Origin: JACKOB01 sp024234575
Lineage (GTDB): Bacteria; Pseudomonadota; Gammaproteobacteria; Pseudomonadales; Oleiphilaceae
Reading direction: 5' to 3'
Length of the DNA stretch: 64,000 nucleotides
Assembly (NCBI GenBank): GCA_051208035.1
Contig: JBPJFZ010000001.1
Coordinates: forward strand, 124,001-188,000
The translations under genes were made by a program, and so were the position numbers. Positions 36,340 through 45,591 of the stretch are shown here, one piece after another. Below the pieces are notes generated by a model, which saw only the letters and a program-made list of their open reading frames with translations, searched no databases and had not been told where the DNA came from. Each line of letters starts with the position of its first letter. Position 1 is the first letter of the stretch.

Positions 36340-38574
36340 TTAACCTATCGGCTCAATCGTCTTCTCTAAGATAGTGGCATCAAAAAGTTGCACCATTTTC
36401 TGGACGTTACTATCTTCTTTTATCGATTTTACAGCAAGTTGAAGCCTTAACTCTTTTTCTTTGGCTCGTCGCTGGGAGGGTGTTTCGGTCGACGGCGTTT
36501 CACTGACAAACTCAACGTTAATTAGATCACCAAGCCTTTGTTGCAGTGCTTCAACGATCCTGGTTTTATGTTGATCGGTTAGTAGCCGATAGTTGCCTTC
36601 GTCAACGCTTAACCTGATATTCTGTTCGTGCCTGAAAAAGCCACAATTGGACGCAATATTAAGCGTCATTCCAGTCAAACCCAGTTCATCAATTCGACTC
36701 ACCCAATCAAAGGCTGTTTCGTTAGCCGCTTCTACAGACCCGGACGGCTCATCAAGCGCTACTTCGGTAAAAGTATCTGCATCGTTATCGGGCGAGTGCT
36801 CGGTTGCTAATTCTGCTGAAGAATTTGGTGTTTCTTCAACCGAGAACTTGCTTGTGGTCTCTTGCTTGTTTGGTGCTGGCGCAACACTGTCACTTATCTG
36901 GTCGGACTTTTTTTTTTGATATCCTTCGTTTTTTCCAGGTCCAGAGTATGATGCAAAGTCATCATAATCATCCGAATCTGACTCAGGTATATCCGTATAT
37001 TCTGGATAATCATTGGCAAACGCTGGATGATCTGGCGGTGGCGATAAAAAATCATCCGCGGGCGCTTTAGCAACCGGCTTGCTGACGGCATCACTTTGGG
37101 CATTTGCATGGGCTGTTGGGGCTGATGAAATGGCTGGTCGCGCAGGTGTGGTCGACGAATTGACCATTGGTGCATTCGCTTCCGGGCGGGCAGTTATTGC
37201 GTCTTTGGCCGTGTTTTCAACAACGGGTCGCTTAGTCTCCGCCGCCGCCACAGTGGGAGCGACAGCCAACGGCTTCGTTTCATTTGCTGCTGCTTGTTCC
37301 CCCGCGGGGGCTATGTTATCCCTGTTTTCAAGGTTGTTCTGTTTAGTTGGAGCATTGTTCTGTGCGCTACGGTTCTGCAGTGGTTCTGCTTCCTTTTCAG
37401 CCTCACCGGCAACCTGGTTACTTTGCGTCAGATATTTATTCTGCGACGCATCGATGGCCTGCATTGGCTTAAGGTCATCTTCAGACTGAACATCCGGACG
37501 AAAAGCAATCATTCTTAGCAACACCATCTCAAAACCGGCCTGCCGATCAGGTGTAATTGCCAGGTCTTTACGTCCTATAAGAGCGATCTGATAAAAGATT
37601 TGTACATCTTCTGCGGTAAAACGTCTGGCCAGATCAACAATATCCTGTTTATCTCCTATGGTATTGTCAGTGGCGCCAGGCACAGCCTGCTCAATAGCAA
37701 TACGATGAAAAACAGAAATTAACTGTGCCAGGACGCTTTCATAATCTGGAGAAAACTCAGAGATGTGTTTAACTGACTGCAACAATACGCGGGCATCAAG
37801 GCTTCCAATTGCCTCAATTAACGCCAATACCTGTTTATGGCCAACAGTGCCCAACATTTCACTAACTTGCAGCTCTCGAATTTGCCCGTTGCCGTAAGCA
37901 ATTGACTGATCGGTTAAACTGAGTGCATCTCGCATACTGCCATCTGCGGAGCGCGCCAGCAGCCATAAGGCAGAGTCGTCATAGGGAACCTGTTCTTGTG
38001 AAAGGATGTGGCCCAAATGAGAAACTATCCGTTCGGGCGCCATATTCTTTAAATTAAACTGCAGACAGCGGGACAAAATAGTAACCGGCAGCTTTTGCGG
38101 ATCAGTCGTGGCTAATAAAAATTTTACATGCTCAGGAGGCTCTTCGAGCGTCTTCAACAAGGCATTAAAGCTTGATGTTGAGAGCATGTGCACTTCATCG
38201 ATGAGATAAACTTTAAAGCGGCCTCGGGTGGGTGAGTATTGGACGTTATCCAACAATTCGCGCATATCTTCCACTTTTGTACGGGAGGCCGCATCTATTT
38301 CGATCAAGTCAACAAAACGACCTTCGTTGATCTCCCGGCACACGCCACAGACACCACAAGGCTTGGCAACAATACCCGACTCGCAATTCAGACACTTTGC
38401 CAGAATACGCCCGATCGTTGTTTTACCAACCCCTCTTGTGCCAGTAAACAAGTAAGCATGATGTAACCTTTTGTTTTCCAAAGCATGCACTAATGCTTTG
38501 AGAACATGCTCTTGCCCGACCATTTCCTGAAAAGATTTCGGTCGCCACTTGCGGGCTAACACCTGATAACTCAT
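36340..38574 (-). CDS. dnaX: DNA polymerase III subunits gamma and tau
   Basis: 744 residues. AAA+ clamp-loader ATPase: Walker A GTRGVGKTT (about 45-53), zinc module C(8)CGVCGVC (about 64-79), Walker B LIDEVHM, sensor 1 LLATTDPQKLP and SRC motif. Domain III ends near 370; residues about 380-620 are a long low-complexity linker rich in Ala, Glu, Asn and Pro; the tau-specific C-terminal domain (binding the polymerase alpha subunit) occupies about 625-744. Within the linker, codons 553-556 contain ten A residues followed by G, including the E. coli dnaX slippery heptamer A AAA AAG in the correct phase; either frameshift reaches a stop within six codons, which would yield a gamma-like truncated form. 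First gene of dnaX-ybaB-recR. Confidence 0.95.
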   Translation of the reverse strand: MSYQVLARKWRPKSFQEMVGQEHVLKALVHALENKRLHHAYLFTGTRGVGKTTIGRILAKCLNCESGIVAKPCGVCGVCREINEGRFVDLIEIDAASRTKVEDMRELLDNVQYSPTRGRFKVYLIDEVHMLSTSSFNALLKTLEEPPEHVKFLLATTDPQKLPVTILSRCLQFNLKNMAPERIVSHLGHILSQEQVPYDDSALWLLARSADGSMRDALSLTDQSIAYGNGQIRELQVSEMLGTVGHKQVLALIEAIGSLDARVLLQSVKHISEFSPDYESVLAQLISVFHRIAIEQAVPGATDNTIGDKQDIVDLARRFTAEDVQIFYQIALIGRKDLAITPDRQAGFEMVLLRMIAFRPDVQSEDDLKPMQAIDASQNKYLTQSNQVAGEAEKEAEPLQNRSAQNNAPTKQNNLENRDNIAPAGEQAAANETKPLAVAPTVAAAETKRPVVENTAKDAITARPEANAPMVNSSTTPARPAISSAPTAHANAQSDAVSKPVAKAPADDFLSPPPDHPAFANDYPEYTDIPESDSDDYDDFASYSGPGKNEGYQKKKSDQISDSVAPAPNKQETTSKFSVEETPNSSAELATEHSPDNDADTFTEVALDEPSGSVEAANETAFDWVSRIDELGLTGMTLNIASNCGFFRHEQNIRLSVDEGNYRLLTDQHKTRIVEALQQRLGDLINVEFVSETPSTETPSQRRAKEKELRLQLAVKSIKEDSNVQKMVQLFDATILEKTIEPIG
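36890..36926 (-). promoter_or_regulatory. dnaX: Candidate programmed frameshift / slippage site in dnaX
   Basis: On the minus strand, AAGGA is followed 8 nt later by A AAA AAG within an A10G run. The -1 frame gives Val-Arg-Pro-Asp-Lys then TGA (ending at 36890); the +1 frame gives Ser-Pro-Thr-Arg then TAA (ending at 36894). A weak 6-bp hairpin (GTGTTG/CAGCAC) begins about 19 nt downstream. The arrangement of ribosome-binding-like stimulator plus heptamer mirrors E. coli dnaX. Confidence 0.55.
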
Positions 38575-38967
38575 TAAATAGATTATCCCTAAGGCAGTAT
38601 TTTAAAAACTCACCAACGAACGCGCGTCAATTGGATTTGATCACACGGCTTATATTGAGGCCGTTGCATAGTTTATATGAGCTTGCGTCAAGATGAAACG
38701 AACTGTCAGCCATTCGTAGATTTTTAGCCAGCTGGGCCAACATGAAAGTAGAGAATGAAACTTTACACTCACCTTAATCATTATCGCACCGATGCATAAT
38801 CAAAGTTTAGGCTGGTTCTTGTGGTAAGCCCCCCCTTTTTTGCCTTCCTATTGATTCGATTAAGGAAAACACCCTATTTTGACCTGATTTAGCATCGACT
38901 TTAACCACATAAAAGCGGTATCTATGTTTAGTCTGAAAAACAAAAATAAGATCTCAGGATTACAACC
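38575..38967. other. Intergenic region between divergent dnaX and the beta-rich membrane protein gene
   Basis: 393 bp. It must carry the dnaX promoter (minus) and that of the downstream plus-strand gene. A TTGACC hexamer near 38877 could be a plus-strand -35 but the -10 is poor. I searched for a 4.5S RNA, which can lie near dnaX, and did not find the conserved GGAAGCAGC tetraloop region. There is no tRNA-like sequence. Confidence 0.5.
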
Positions 38968-40149
38968 ATGAATCATAAACCTACCCTGCTATTTGCTGGG
39001 GCAGTAACGCTGTCGCTGCTCTCCTATGTCGCATACCATCAGTTTTCGGCTAACGATAATGGTGAGGCGCTGTTTACGCCGACCACCGGGGTCAGCACAC
39101 AACCAGCGATATCGGTAGAACACCCGTACGAAAAGCTTCTCTCACTAAAAGTATTAAACAATCAGCTGCCCGCTACGTCTGCAAATCTCGACGAAGACCA
39201 AATGGCCATTCCCGATGAAGATAACCCGTATGCAACCGAAGCCGTTAAAGCTCAATTAATGCAGATTGCGGATATGTATGAAGAAGCTAGCCGTTATCCA
39301 GCATCCTCTCAGCCGATTACCTCTCAAGAAGATTTAAAACGCTTTCTTCCACCCGAGGAATCAGCCACTGAGATGCCATTCCCTCTGGATAATATTGCAA
39401 CGCCCGTGGTTTTATCGGTAAAACTTGCCAAACGGCAGGTTTTCGAAGGCCAACCCGTTGAAGTCAGTGTTGCCCTTAAAAACTTACCAGCCTCCCCAAC
39501 TGTTTCTGCCAGAGCGACGATTACCGCCATGGATGGAACAACACTGTGGGAAACCCCTTTGGACGAAGTAACGGCCGCAAACGGCACAGCCAGTTTTACC
39601 GGTAAAATAGATACCGATTCTGGCGTGGCGAAAAACTGGCCACCTGAGATGCAGGTATTGGTGACCGTTGATGTTGATGAGCATAGATTGATCAGCTCAG
39701 TTCCCCTGCGCTTTAACCCACCTTCAGCTTTGTTAACAGATGTAGAGTCCCCGCTTCAATCAGAAGCTTATCTTAAAATTCCGTTGCGGTTTTCAGTGCA
39801 AAACCCTGGATACTTTTTTATCAGTGCGAACCTGTTTAGCGCCAGTACTGGCCAGCCAGTCGCGCATCTCGAAGGACAAGGCCGGATGAACCATCCTAAA
39901 GATCGCCTGTTTCTTGATGCACATGCCACTGCATTGCAAGTCTCTGGTGATGAAGGCCCATATATTCTTAAAAATGTTTCGATTACCCGCGCCGCCGAAG
40001 ACAATGAAGATTACGACCTGGCAGGTATGAGCATACAGGATGAGTGGACTATAGACGGCTTTCACTTCGATAGTTACGACAAAACCCCCTATGTGGACGA
40101 GCTTGCGCAAGAGCGTACTGAGTTTTTGCGTAAGCTGGGTCAGTTATAA
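38968..40149 (+). CDS. Membrane-anchored beta-sandwich-rich protein upstream of a secreted lipase
   Basis: 393 residues. An N-terminal hydrophobic segment (LLFAGAVTLSLLSYVAYHQF, about 7-26) is a signal anchor, followed by a helical stretch (about 75-130) and a region rich in beta strands (about 140-365) that looks like two Ig-like domains (VVLSVKLAKRQVFEGQPVEVSVALKNLP; LKIPLRFSVQNPGYFFISANLFSAS). No catalytic motif is visible. It ends 154 bp before an exported lipase gene on the same strand, a place where lipase-specific foldases often occur, but it lacks the foldase motif RxxFDY and the all-helical composition. AGGA lies 9-10 nt before the ATG. I cannot name a family. Confidence 0.7.
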   Translation: MNHKPTLLFAGAVTLSLLSYVAYHQFSANDNGEALFTPTTGVSTQPAISVEHPYEKLLSLKVLNNQLPATSANLDEDQMAIPDEDNPYATEAVKAQLMQIADMYEEASRYPASSQPITSQEDLKRFLPPEESATEMPFPLDNIATPVVLSVKLAKRQVFEGQPVEVSVALKNLPASPTVSARATITAMDGTTLWETPLDEVTAANGTASFTGKIDTDSGVAKNWPPEMQVLVTVDVDEHRLISSVPLRFNPPSALLTDVESPLQSEAYLKIPLRFSVQNPGYFFISANLFSASTGQPVAHLEGQGRMNHPKDRLFLDAHATALQVSGDEGPYILKNVSITRAAEDNEDYDLAGMSIQDEWTIDGFHFDSYDKTPYVDELAQERTEFLRKLGQL

Positions 40150-40303
40150 ACAGTGGGCGAACCTGGAGCCTGTCTGCATTTCAACCCAGATTTATTACCG
40201 TCGGTAAGAAAAGAACACGCACATGCTGTGCTTGTGGGGAGCCGTAATGAGAAGGAACTCAAAAACAACAATAAAAGAGACTCAATCACTAAGGACAATA
40301 AGA

Positions 40304-41353
40304 ATGAACAAAGCCATTATAAAAACAATCGTCTGTGTCACCCTGCTTGGAATGACACTAGGCGCACAGGCAAAACTTGCTGGTAAAAACGTCGTATTAG
40401 TACACGGCTTCCGGTCGACTGACTTAAAAAACTATCCGAATGACAGCTCACTACAATCACTCGCTAATAGCTATTGGTCTGCATACTGGGGAAGCAGAGC
40501 GGAAGCCAAGCTTTACTGGTCTTCCGCAGATAGAATATCCGGGGGAATAAAAGACAAAATTAAGGTGCAAATAACTACCCTGGCTAATAACGGAACCTGC
40601 AGTGCCGGTTGCGTTATCGTTACTCACTCAACAGGTGATCTGGTTACACGATATGCCCTTCAGAATCTTGGTGCCTGGGGCATCAGTACCTCAAAATTCA
40701 AAGTTCTGGCCGTGCTTGACTTTGCCGGTGCTGGTGGTGGTACAGAAATGGCAGACGTCGCTGTTGGTGTCTCCGAAGGCAGTGGCTGGGTAAACAGCGT
40801 GCAAAAATCTGCAGTGAACACCTTCATGGGCTTTACGCCTGAAAAAGGGAAAATGGGTGTAATGTACGATCTGCAGCCCAGCAATGCCCGCAACACCGCC
40901 ACTGCGAACAATAGTTATCCCAGACTTCGTTTCGTCGGCACAGGGTGGGAATATGCGGGCGTGACTAAACCTTTTATAAAAGGTATGGACGACTCAGTAG
41001 TGCCAGTGCATAGCGCCTGTGGTGCACCCACCAACGGTGATTATGATTCTTGCAGCCGAAGTGTCGCGAACAACGGTAAAATTCAGTCGGTATCAAAAGC
41101 ACCATCGTCTTTGTGGTACAACCACTACGCAGTCTTAATGGGTGAGAAAACCAACCATGGTGGCGCGATTAACAATAGCACCGGTAACGAATTTACTACT
41201 GTCAGCAATAATTTTACCAAAAATGGCATCACTGTAGATTTTGCTACCACCACGCAAACGAAATGGTGGAGCGGCGGCAAGCAAGTGCGCTGGGTAAATG
41301 GCGGCTCTAGCACAAGCATGTCAAACAAAGTCTATACAACGCTAAATAACTAA
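40304..41353 (+). CDS. Exported lipase/esterase-like alpha/beta hydrolase
   Basis: 349 residues from the chosen ATG, which has AAGGA upstream and gives a clean signal peptide (cleavage after AQA, about residue 23). The oxyanion motif is VHGF (about 33-36) and the nucleophile elbow reads THSTG (Ser about 109), where the first Gly of the common GHSxG is Thr. Asp at 229 or 230 (GMDDSVVP) and His about 274 (NHYAVL) could complete the triad. Cys pairs (about 99/103 and 239/250) suggest disulfides, fitting an exported enzyme. It has a Gly/Ser/Asn-rich C-terminal region (about 290-349). Substrate is not determined; the fold and the neighbouring GDSL enzyme suggest an ester or triacylglycerol. The terminator after it separates it from the GDSL gene. 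Confidence 0.78.
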   Translation: MNKAIIKTIVCVTLLGMTLGAQAKLAGKNVVLVHGFRSTDLKNYPNDSSLQSLANSYWSAYWGSRAEAKLYWSSADRISGGIKDKIKVQITTLANNGTCSAGCVIVTHSTGDLVTRYALQNLGAWGISTSKFKVLAVLDFAGAGGGTEMADVAVGVSEGSGWVNSVQKSAVNTFMGFTPEKGKMGVMYDLQPSNARNTATANNSYPRLRFVGTGWEYAGVTKPFIKGMDDSVVPVHSACGAPTNGDYDSCSRSVANNGKIQSVSKAPSSLWYNHYAVLMGEKTNHGGAINNSTGNEFTTVSNNFTKNGITVDFATTTQTKWWSGGKQVRWVNGGSSTSMSNKVYTTLNN

Positions 41354-41396
41354 ATATCAGCATCATCCCTGATACGCAGGTACAGGAAATTGAAAT

Positions 41397-41422
41397 GGCA
41401 GCGACTTTAGCTGCCTTTTTTT
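41397..41422 (+). terminator. Rho-independent terminator after the exported lipase gene
   Basis: A GGCAGC/GCTGCC stem with a 7-nt loop is followed by seven T residues, 44 bp after the stop codon. Confidence 0.85.
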
Positions 41423-41626
41423 ACCAGTTAATGCCCCCAACGCGCTAAAGGCATGATAACCCCGTCACAGTGTTAAATATTTCCATGCTAAATCAACCTG
41501 TAAGCTCCCAATTTACCCTATTTTTACACAGCTCTAGTGAACAATTTTTGTATCGTGTCTCCACTGGCTGATACCAGTTAAAAATCAAAATATAACAAAA
41601 TAAATAAGCCTAAATGGAGAATAATA

Positions 41627-42643
41627 ATGAAACGCCTGAACAGCAAAATAGTTGCCTTTACAACGCTTTTTATAAGTGCGTTTTCAGCGAGTGCTGAAAA
41701 CTACAGCAATATGTATGTATTTGGAGACAGCCTGTCAGACACTGGCAACCTGCAAGCCGTTACACAAGACCCTGCCATTCCAAGCCGCTTTACTAATGGG
41801 CCGGTAGCCGCTGAAGTTATCGCAAACGCATTGGGTCTAACCTTGACTAACTCCTACCACCTGCTCGGCGGCGCGCTGCCTTTTGGCAACAACTATGCTA
41901 TTGCCGGTGCAAAATCTGTCGACGACGATGGTGACGAAAGTACGCCTGATATCAACTTGCCAACACAGGTAAACGCATTTCTACAAATACATGGCGGCAG
42001 TGCACCTGCTGATGCGCTCTACGTAGTTTTAATAGGTGGCAACGATATCCGGGCAGCCAGGGGTATTAGAGCTGCTGGGCTATTGGCAAACACGCAACAA
42101 GAAAGACGTGCTGCAAGGCAGGCAGCAAATGAATCTCTGCAAACCGCTGTCGACTCTGAAAAAGCCCAAATAATGAAGCTAATTGCCTCTGGCGCTAAAC
42201 ACATAATGGTGATCAATGCACCAGACATTGGCACAATTCCTGAAACTGATCTGGTTGCAAGCCAATTGTTAAGTACCGCAGAAAATAAATCTGAGCAAAA
42301 GAAGGTTACCCGTTTGCCAGCCATCACATCTAAACTCTCGGCAAAATACAATCAGAAGCTTGCCCGCAAAATTGGCCAAATTGAAAGACAATCTGGAATA
42401 AACATTATTGCCTATGATCTGCTGGGTTTTTTGACCGAGCAAATCGATGCCGCTGATGATTTTGGATATAGCAACGTTGACGATGCTTGCATCTACGTGT
42501 TTTCGGCTGCTGGTGCGGTTAATCCAGAATGTTCTGATTTCCCAACCGCATCAGGCTTCTTGTTTTGGGACGAAATACATCCAACCACCAAAGCACACCA
42601 AAACGCAGGTATTGATATCGTACAAATGCTACTGGGCAACTAA
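41627..42643 (+). CDS. Exported GDSL/SGNH lipase-esterase
   Basis: 338 residues. Signal peptide about 1-23 (ending SASA). The SGNH blocks are all present: block I FGDSLSDTGN (Ser about 35), block II NNYAIAGAK (Gly about 94), block III GGNDIR (Asn about 139) and block V DEIHPTTKAH (Asp about 315, His about 318). This is the arrangement of secreted GDSL enzymes such as thermolabile haemolysin-like phospholipases and acyltransferases. No beta-barrel autotransporter domain follows, so release probably uses the Sec pathway plus type II secretion; GspA/GspB are encoded elsewhere in the window. GGAG lies 7 nt before the ATG. It ends at a bidirectional terminator. Confidence 0.9.
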   Translation: MKRLNSKIVAFTTLFISAFSASAENYSNMYVFGDSLSDTGNLQAVTQDPAIPSRFTNGPVAAEVIANALGLTLTNSYHLLGGALPFGNNYAIAGAKSVDDDGDESTPDINLPTQVNAFLQIHGGSAPADALYVVLIGGNDIRAARGIRAAGLLANTQQERRAARQAANESLQTAVDSEKAQIMKLIASGAKHIMVINAPDIGTIPETDLVASQLLSTAENKSEQKKVTRLPAITSKLSAKYNQKLARKIGQIERQSGINIIAYDLLGFLTEQIDAADDFGYSNVDDACIYVFSAAGAVNPECSDFPTASGFLFWDEIHPTTKAHQNAGIDIVQMLLGN

Positions 42644-42659
42644 ACTGCTGCCGCCAATT

Positions 42660-42688
42660 AAAAAGGAGAGTCGTTGCTCTCCTTTTTT
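42660..42688. terminator. Bidirectional terminator between the GDSL gene and the GGDEF-EAL gene
   Basis: An 11-bp stem AAAAAGGAGAG/CTCTCCTTTTT with loop TCGTTG and T tracts on both strands lies between two convergent stop codons. Confidence 0.88.
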
Positions 42689-42690
42689 CA

Positions 42691-45591
42691 CTAATGACAA
42701 TGCCCGTACCAGCATTCAAAAAACTCTCCTCCGGGTACTGGTCGCGAGAAATAATACCCCTGATAACTGCCACACCCCCGACTCAGCAAGAATACTCGCT
42801 GCGCCTCGGTTTCGACCCCTTCGGCAATAACGTGCAAGTCCAGATTTTTAGCCATAGCGATGATTGTCTCAACGATTACCGCATCATTGGCGTCCAGCGC
42901 AATATCACGCACAAAGCTTTTGTCTATCTTTAGTTGGCTAAGCGGGAGCTTTTTCAGATAACTGAGTGATGAATACCCCGTCCCAAAATCATCGACGGAA
43001 ATAGCCACACCAAGGTTCTTTAGTTCAGACATTTTTCCGACAACGTCATCAAAGTCCTGCACAAAAATACCCTCTGTCAATTCTATCATCAGCATTTGCG
43101 GGAGAAGTTTGGCTTCCTGCAGCACAGCTTTAACCACTTCAACGAAGTTCGGTTGCCAGAACTGCTTGTTACTGACATTGACGGAAATATGCGTAAGCTC
43201 CAACCCGGCATCCAACCATAAACGCATTTGAGTGCATGCCTGTTCAAGAACCCATTCCCCAATGGGGACAATCAACCCTGTTTCCTCCGCCGCAGGTATA
43301 AATTCCAGTGGAGAAACCAGCCCCTTTAAAGGGTGATTCCAACGAATTAGCGCTTCTGCAGACACCGCCTTACCATCAACATCTACCTGCGCCTGATAAT
43401 AAAGCTCGAATTCCAATCCACTGACAGCTTTACGTAGCTCTTTTTCTAACTCGAGCCGGGCACTCGCAGACTTTTTCATACCCGGCTCAAAAAAGTTAAT
43501 GGTATTACCACCGCCATCTTTTGCTAAATACATCGCCGTATCTGCTTGTTGAATATAGTCATTTACCAGTAAGTCTTCATCAGGGTAAATCGTCACCCCC
43601 ATACTCGCAGAACAATAGTGAATGGTATCAGTAAGCTCGTATGGCTCGTTTAATGAATCCCTGATGCGGCTCGCAACGTTAAAGGCTTCATTTGCCGCGA
43701 TTTCCAGGCTGCTGCAATTACAATCCATTACCACAACAAACTCATCTCCCCCTAACCTTGCTGCGGTATCCATATCGCGTAAAGCAGCTTTTATTCTTCC
43801 CGCAGCTTGGATAAGTAACTCATCCCCAAGATGATGGCCGGCGGAATCATTCAAAAACTTGAATCGGTCTAAATCCATAAATATGATCGCGCCAAACTTA
43901 TTCTGCCTTCTCGCAACAGAGATCATCTGCTTTAGCCGGTCTATCAACAACCGTCGATTGGCCAACCCCGTCAACGGGTCATAGAATGCCAGTTGCGTAA
44001 TACGGCTTTCATTCTCCTTTTTCTCAGTAATGTCAGAGCAGGACATCAATATTGCTTTGTTGTTCTTATAGTTCACGTAGATCGCTGACAACAAAACCCA
44101 GGCAACCTTGCCATTAATCCCCGGCAAACAAACTTCTTTACCTGTCAGTTCACCCTTTGTTTGCAGCTCTTGCAGCAGCGTATCGCCAGATTCTGCGTCG
44201 CGATTTTCTCGTAGCAATGTAAAACCGATACTTTCAGGAGCCGCTAACAATAAATCTTCTGATTTTTTATTAGCAAATAGTAACGCCCCCTCCTCGCGTT
44301 CTACGATAACCACCATCGATGGTATCGAATCCAATGCATTGTGCAAATCAGTTTCACTCTGCTTAAGTGATGCTATCTGCTCATCAATGCGTTGCCGCAT
44401 GGCCAGATAAGTCTTCGCCAACACACCAATTTCATCGTGTCGGTCCAGAGGGAGCAATGCCTTACTCTGCTCGACATCTGCATTCTTTCGAATGGCAGTT
44501 ATCACCTTATTGATAGGTGAAGTAAGCAGGCGAGACAGCATAATTGATGCAAAAAAAGATGCGATAACGAAGGCAAATACTATTTCTAACATGGCAGTAC
44601 GAATCTGGGTAGTAATCGGCAATAAACTGCTTACAGGTAGCCGCAACCCCATAATATAAGGAATTGCCTTATTGTTAGAACCAATAAATACTTTGGAAAA
44701 TGCTGCGATTTCATTACTCTCACCGTCCTCCCCCCCAATGACAATGCTCTTGCTATTGGTCTTTATGAAGCTTGATAACTCGGGATATTCTAGGCCAATC
44801 ACAAACCGATGCCCGCGATCCAGCCCAAATGTCTTGGACACATCAGGATGAATCAGCATATCTCCTTCAGGCCCGGCGAGATATAGATCGGTATCATCTC
44901 CTGCCCCAAGCTCCAACTGCTCAAAGAGTTTATTTAATGCCAAACCAATAGTGATAACCCCAACGGCAATTTCCGCACCATTAAATACTGGAACGGACAC
45001 TTTCATGGTTGGATTATTCGCCTCAATAACACTGGAATTCTCTTGCTTGAGATTGACGTTAGAATAGTAAAACTCGTTTGTACCTAAGATTCGGGCTTTG
45101 TATACATAGGGTACATGCCCTTTTTCTTTTAGGCGCCCTGGCGAAACAGTTTCAATACCCTCAGGCGTTCGGTTTACTCTCACTAACTCTTTGCCGTAGT
45201 TGGCAAACTCGATAAAACTAATATCCAGATATTCCGGATGAGATTCGATAAAGTCGCGAAAGACAATCGCTAAATTATCCAGACCGCCCTCGCGACGAAT
45301 CCTTTCTGGCGAAGATGAATGAGGTGTGGTGTGCCCTGTCAGACTGGACAGATGCGACAACACGGTTAAGTCTGACTCAACCCTTTCCATGCCCTGTAAG
45401 AGTCTCGCGGCCAATATATCAACTGTTTTAACAAGATCGTGCTTATAACGATCCAGTACCAGTTGTCGGTTTTTGTTAAAACTGCTATAGCCCATTAATG
45501 CACTGAGGGACACCGCACTGATAAAAAACCATATGATTAATTTGGTTGATATTCTCATTGATGCATGACTACTTAAATGACTCCGGAGCAT
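42691..45591 (-). CDS. Membrane-bound dual GGDEF-EAL c-di-GMP enzyme (Cache-HAMP-PAS-GGDEF-EAL), MbaA-like
   Basis: 966 residues. First transmembrane helix about 17-35; large periplasmic sensor of dCache type (about 40-330); second helix about 335-357; HAMP (about 358-408); PAS (about 413-525); GGDEF domain with intact RLGGDEF near 614-618; EAL domain with intact EALIR near 745. Both catalytic signatures are present, so it may synthesise and/or degrade c-di-GMP. The gene overlaps by 23 bp the end of a PotD-like binding-protein gene, the same pairing as nspS-mbaA of Vibrio cholerae, where the binding protein controls the enzyme from the periplasm. A second ATG at 45558, just past the upstream stop, gives a more conventional N-terminus (MRISTKLIIWFF) and may be the true start. 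Confidence 0.88.
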   Translation of the reverse strand: MLRSHLSSHASMRISTKLIIWFFISAVSLSALMGYSSFNKNRQLVLDRYKHDLVKTVDILAARLLQGMERVESDLTVLSHLSSLTGHTTPHSSSPERIRREGGLDNLAIVFRDFIESHPEYLDISFIEFANYGKELVRVNRTPEGIETVSPGRLKEKGHVPYVYKARILGTNEFYYSNVNLKQENSSVIEANNPTMKVSVPVFNGAEIAVGVITIGLALNKLFEQLELGAGDDTDLYLAGPEGDMLIHPDVSKTFGLDRGHRFVIGLEYPELSSFIKTNSKSIVIGGEDGESNEIAAFSKVFIGSNNKAIPYIMGLRLPVSSLLPITTQIRTAMLEIVFAFVIASFFASIMLSRLLTSPINKVITAIRKNADVEQSKALLPLDRHDEIGVLAKTYLAMRQRIDEQIASLKQSETDLHNALDSIPSMVVIVEREEGALLFANKKSEDLLLAAPESIGFTLLRENRDAESGDTLLQELQTKGELTGKEVCLPGINGKVAWVLLSAIYVNYKNNKAILMSCSDITEKKENESRITQLAFYDPLTGLANRRLLIDRLKQMISVARRQNKFGAIIFMDLDRFKFLNDSAGHHLGDELLIQAAGRIKAALRDMDTAARLGGDEFVVVMDCNCSSLEIAANEAFNVASRIRDSLNEPYELTDTIHYCSASMGVTIYPDEDLLVNDYIQQADTAMYLAKDGGGNTINFFEPGMKKSASARLELEKELRKAVSGLEFELYYQAQVDVDGKAVSAEALIRWNHPLKGLVSPLEFIPAAEETGLIVPIGEWVLEQACTQMRLWLDAGLELTHISVNVSNKQFWQPNFVEVVKAVLQEAKLLPQMLMIELTEGIFVQDFDDVVGKMSELKNLGVAISVDDFGTGYSSLSYLKKLPLSQLKIDKSFVRDIALDANDAVIVETIIAMAKNLDLHVIAEGVETEAQRVFLLSRGCGSYQGYYFSRPVPGGEFFECWYGHCH

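Noticed and set aside
35232..38680. A 14-base identical sequence (GTTGCATAGTTTAT) near 35235 and again near 38664
   Set aside because: Several identical 14-mers are expected by chance in 64 kb, and the flanks do not match, so it is not evidence of a repeat element.
38575..38967. 4.5S (SRP) RNA gene next to dnaX
   Set aside because: The conserved apical sequence of SRP RNA is absent on both strands.
38968..40149. Lipase-specific foldase (Lif) call for the protein upstream of the exported lipase
   Set aside because: Topology and location fit, but the conserved RxxFDY motif and the all-helical composition are missing; predicted strands dominate.
42447..42830. 127-residue plus-strand open frame
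   Set aside because: It spans the end of the GDSL gene, a terminator and the antisense of the GGDEF-EAL gene.
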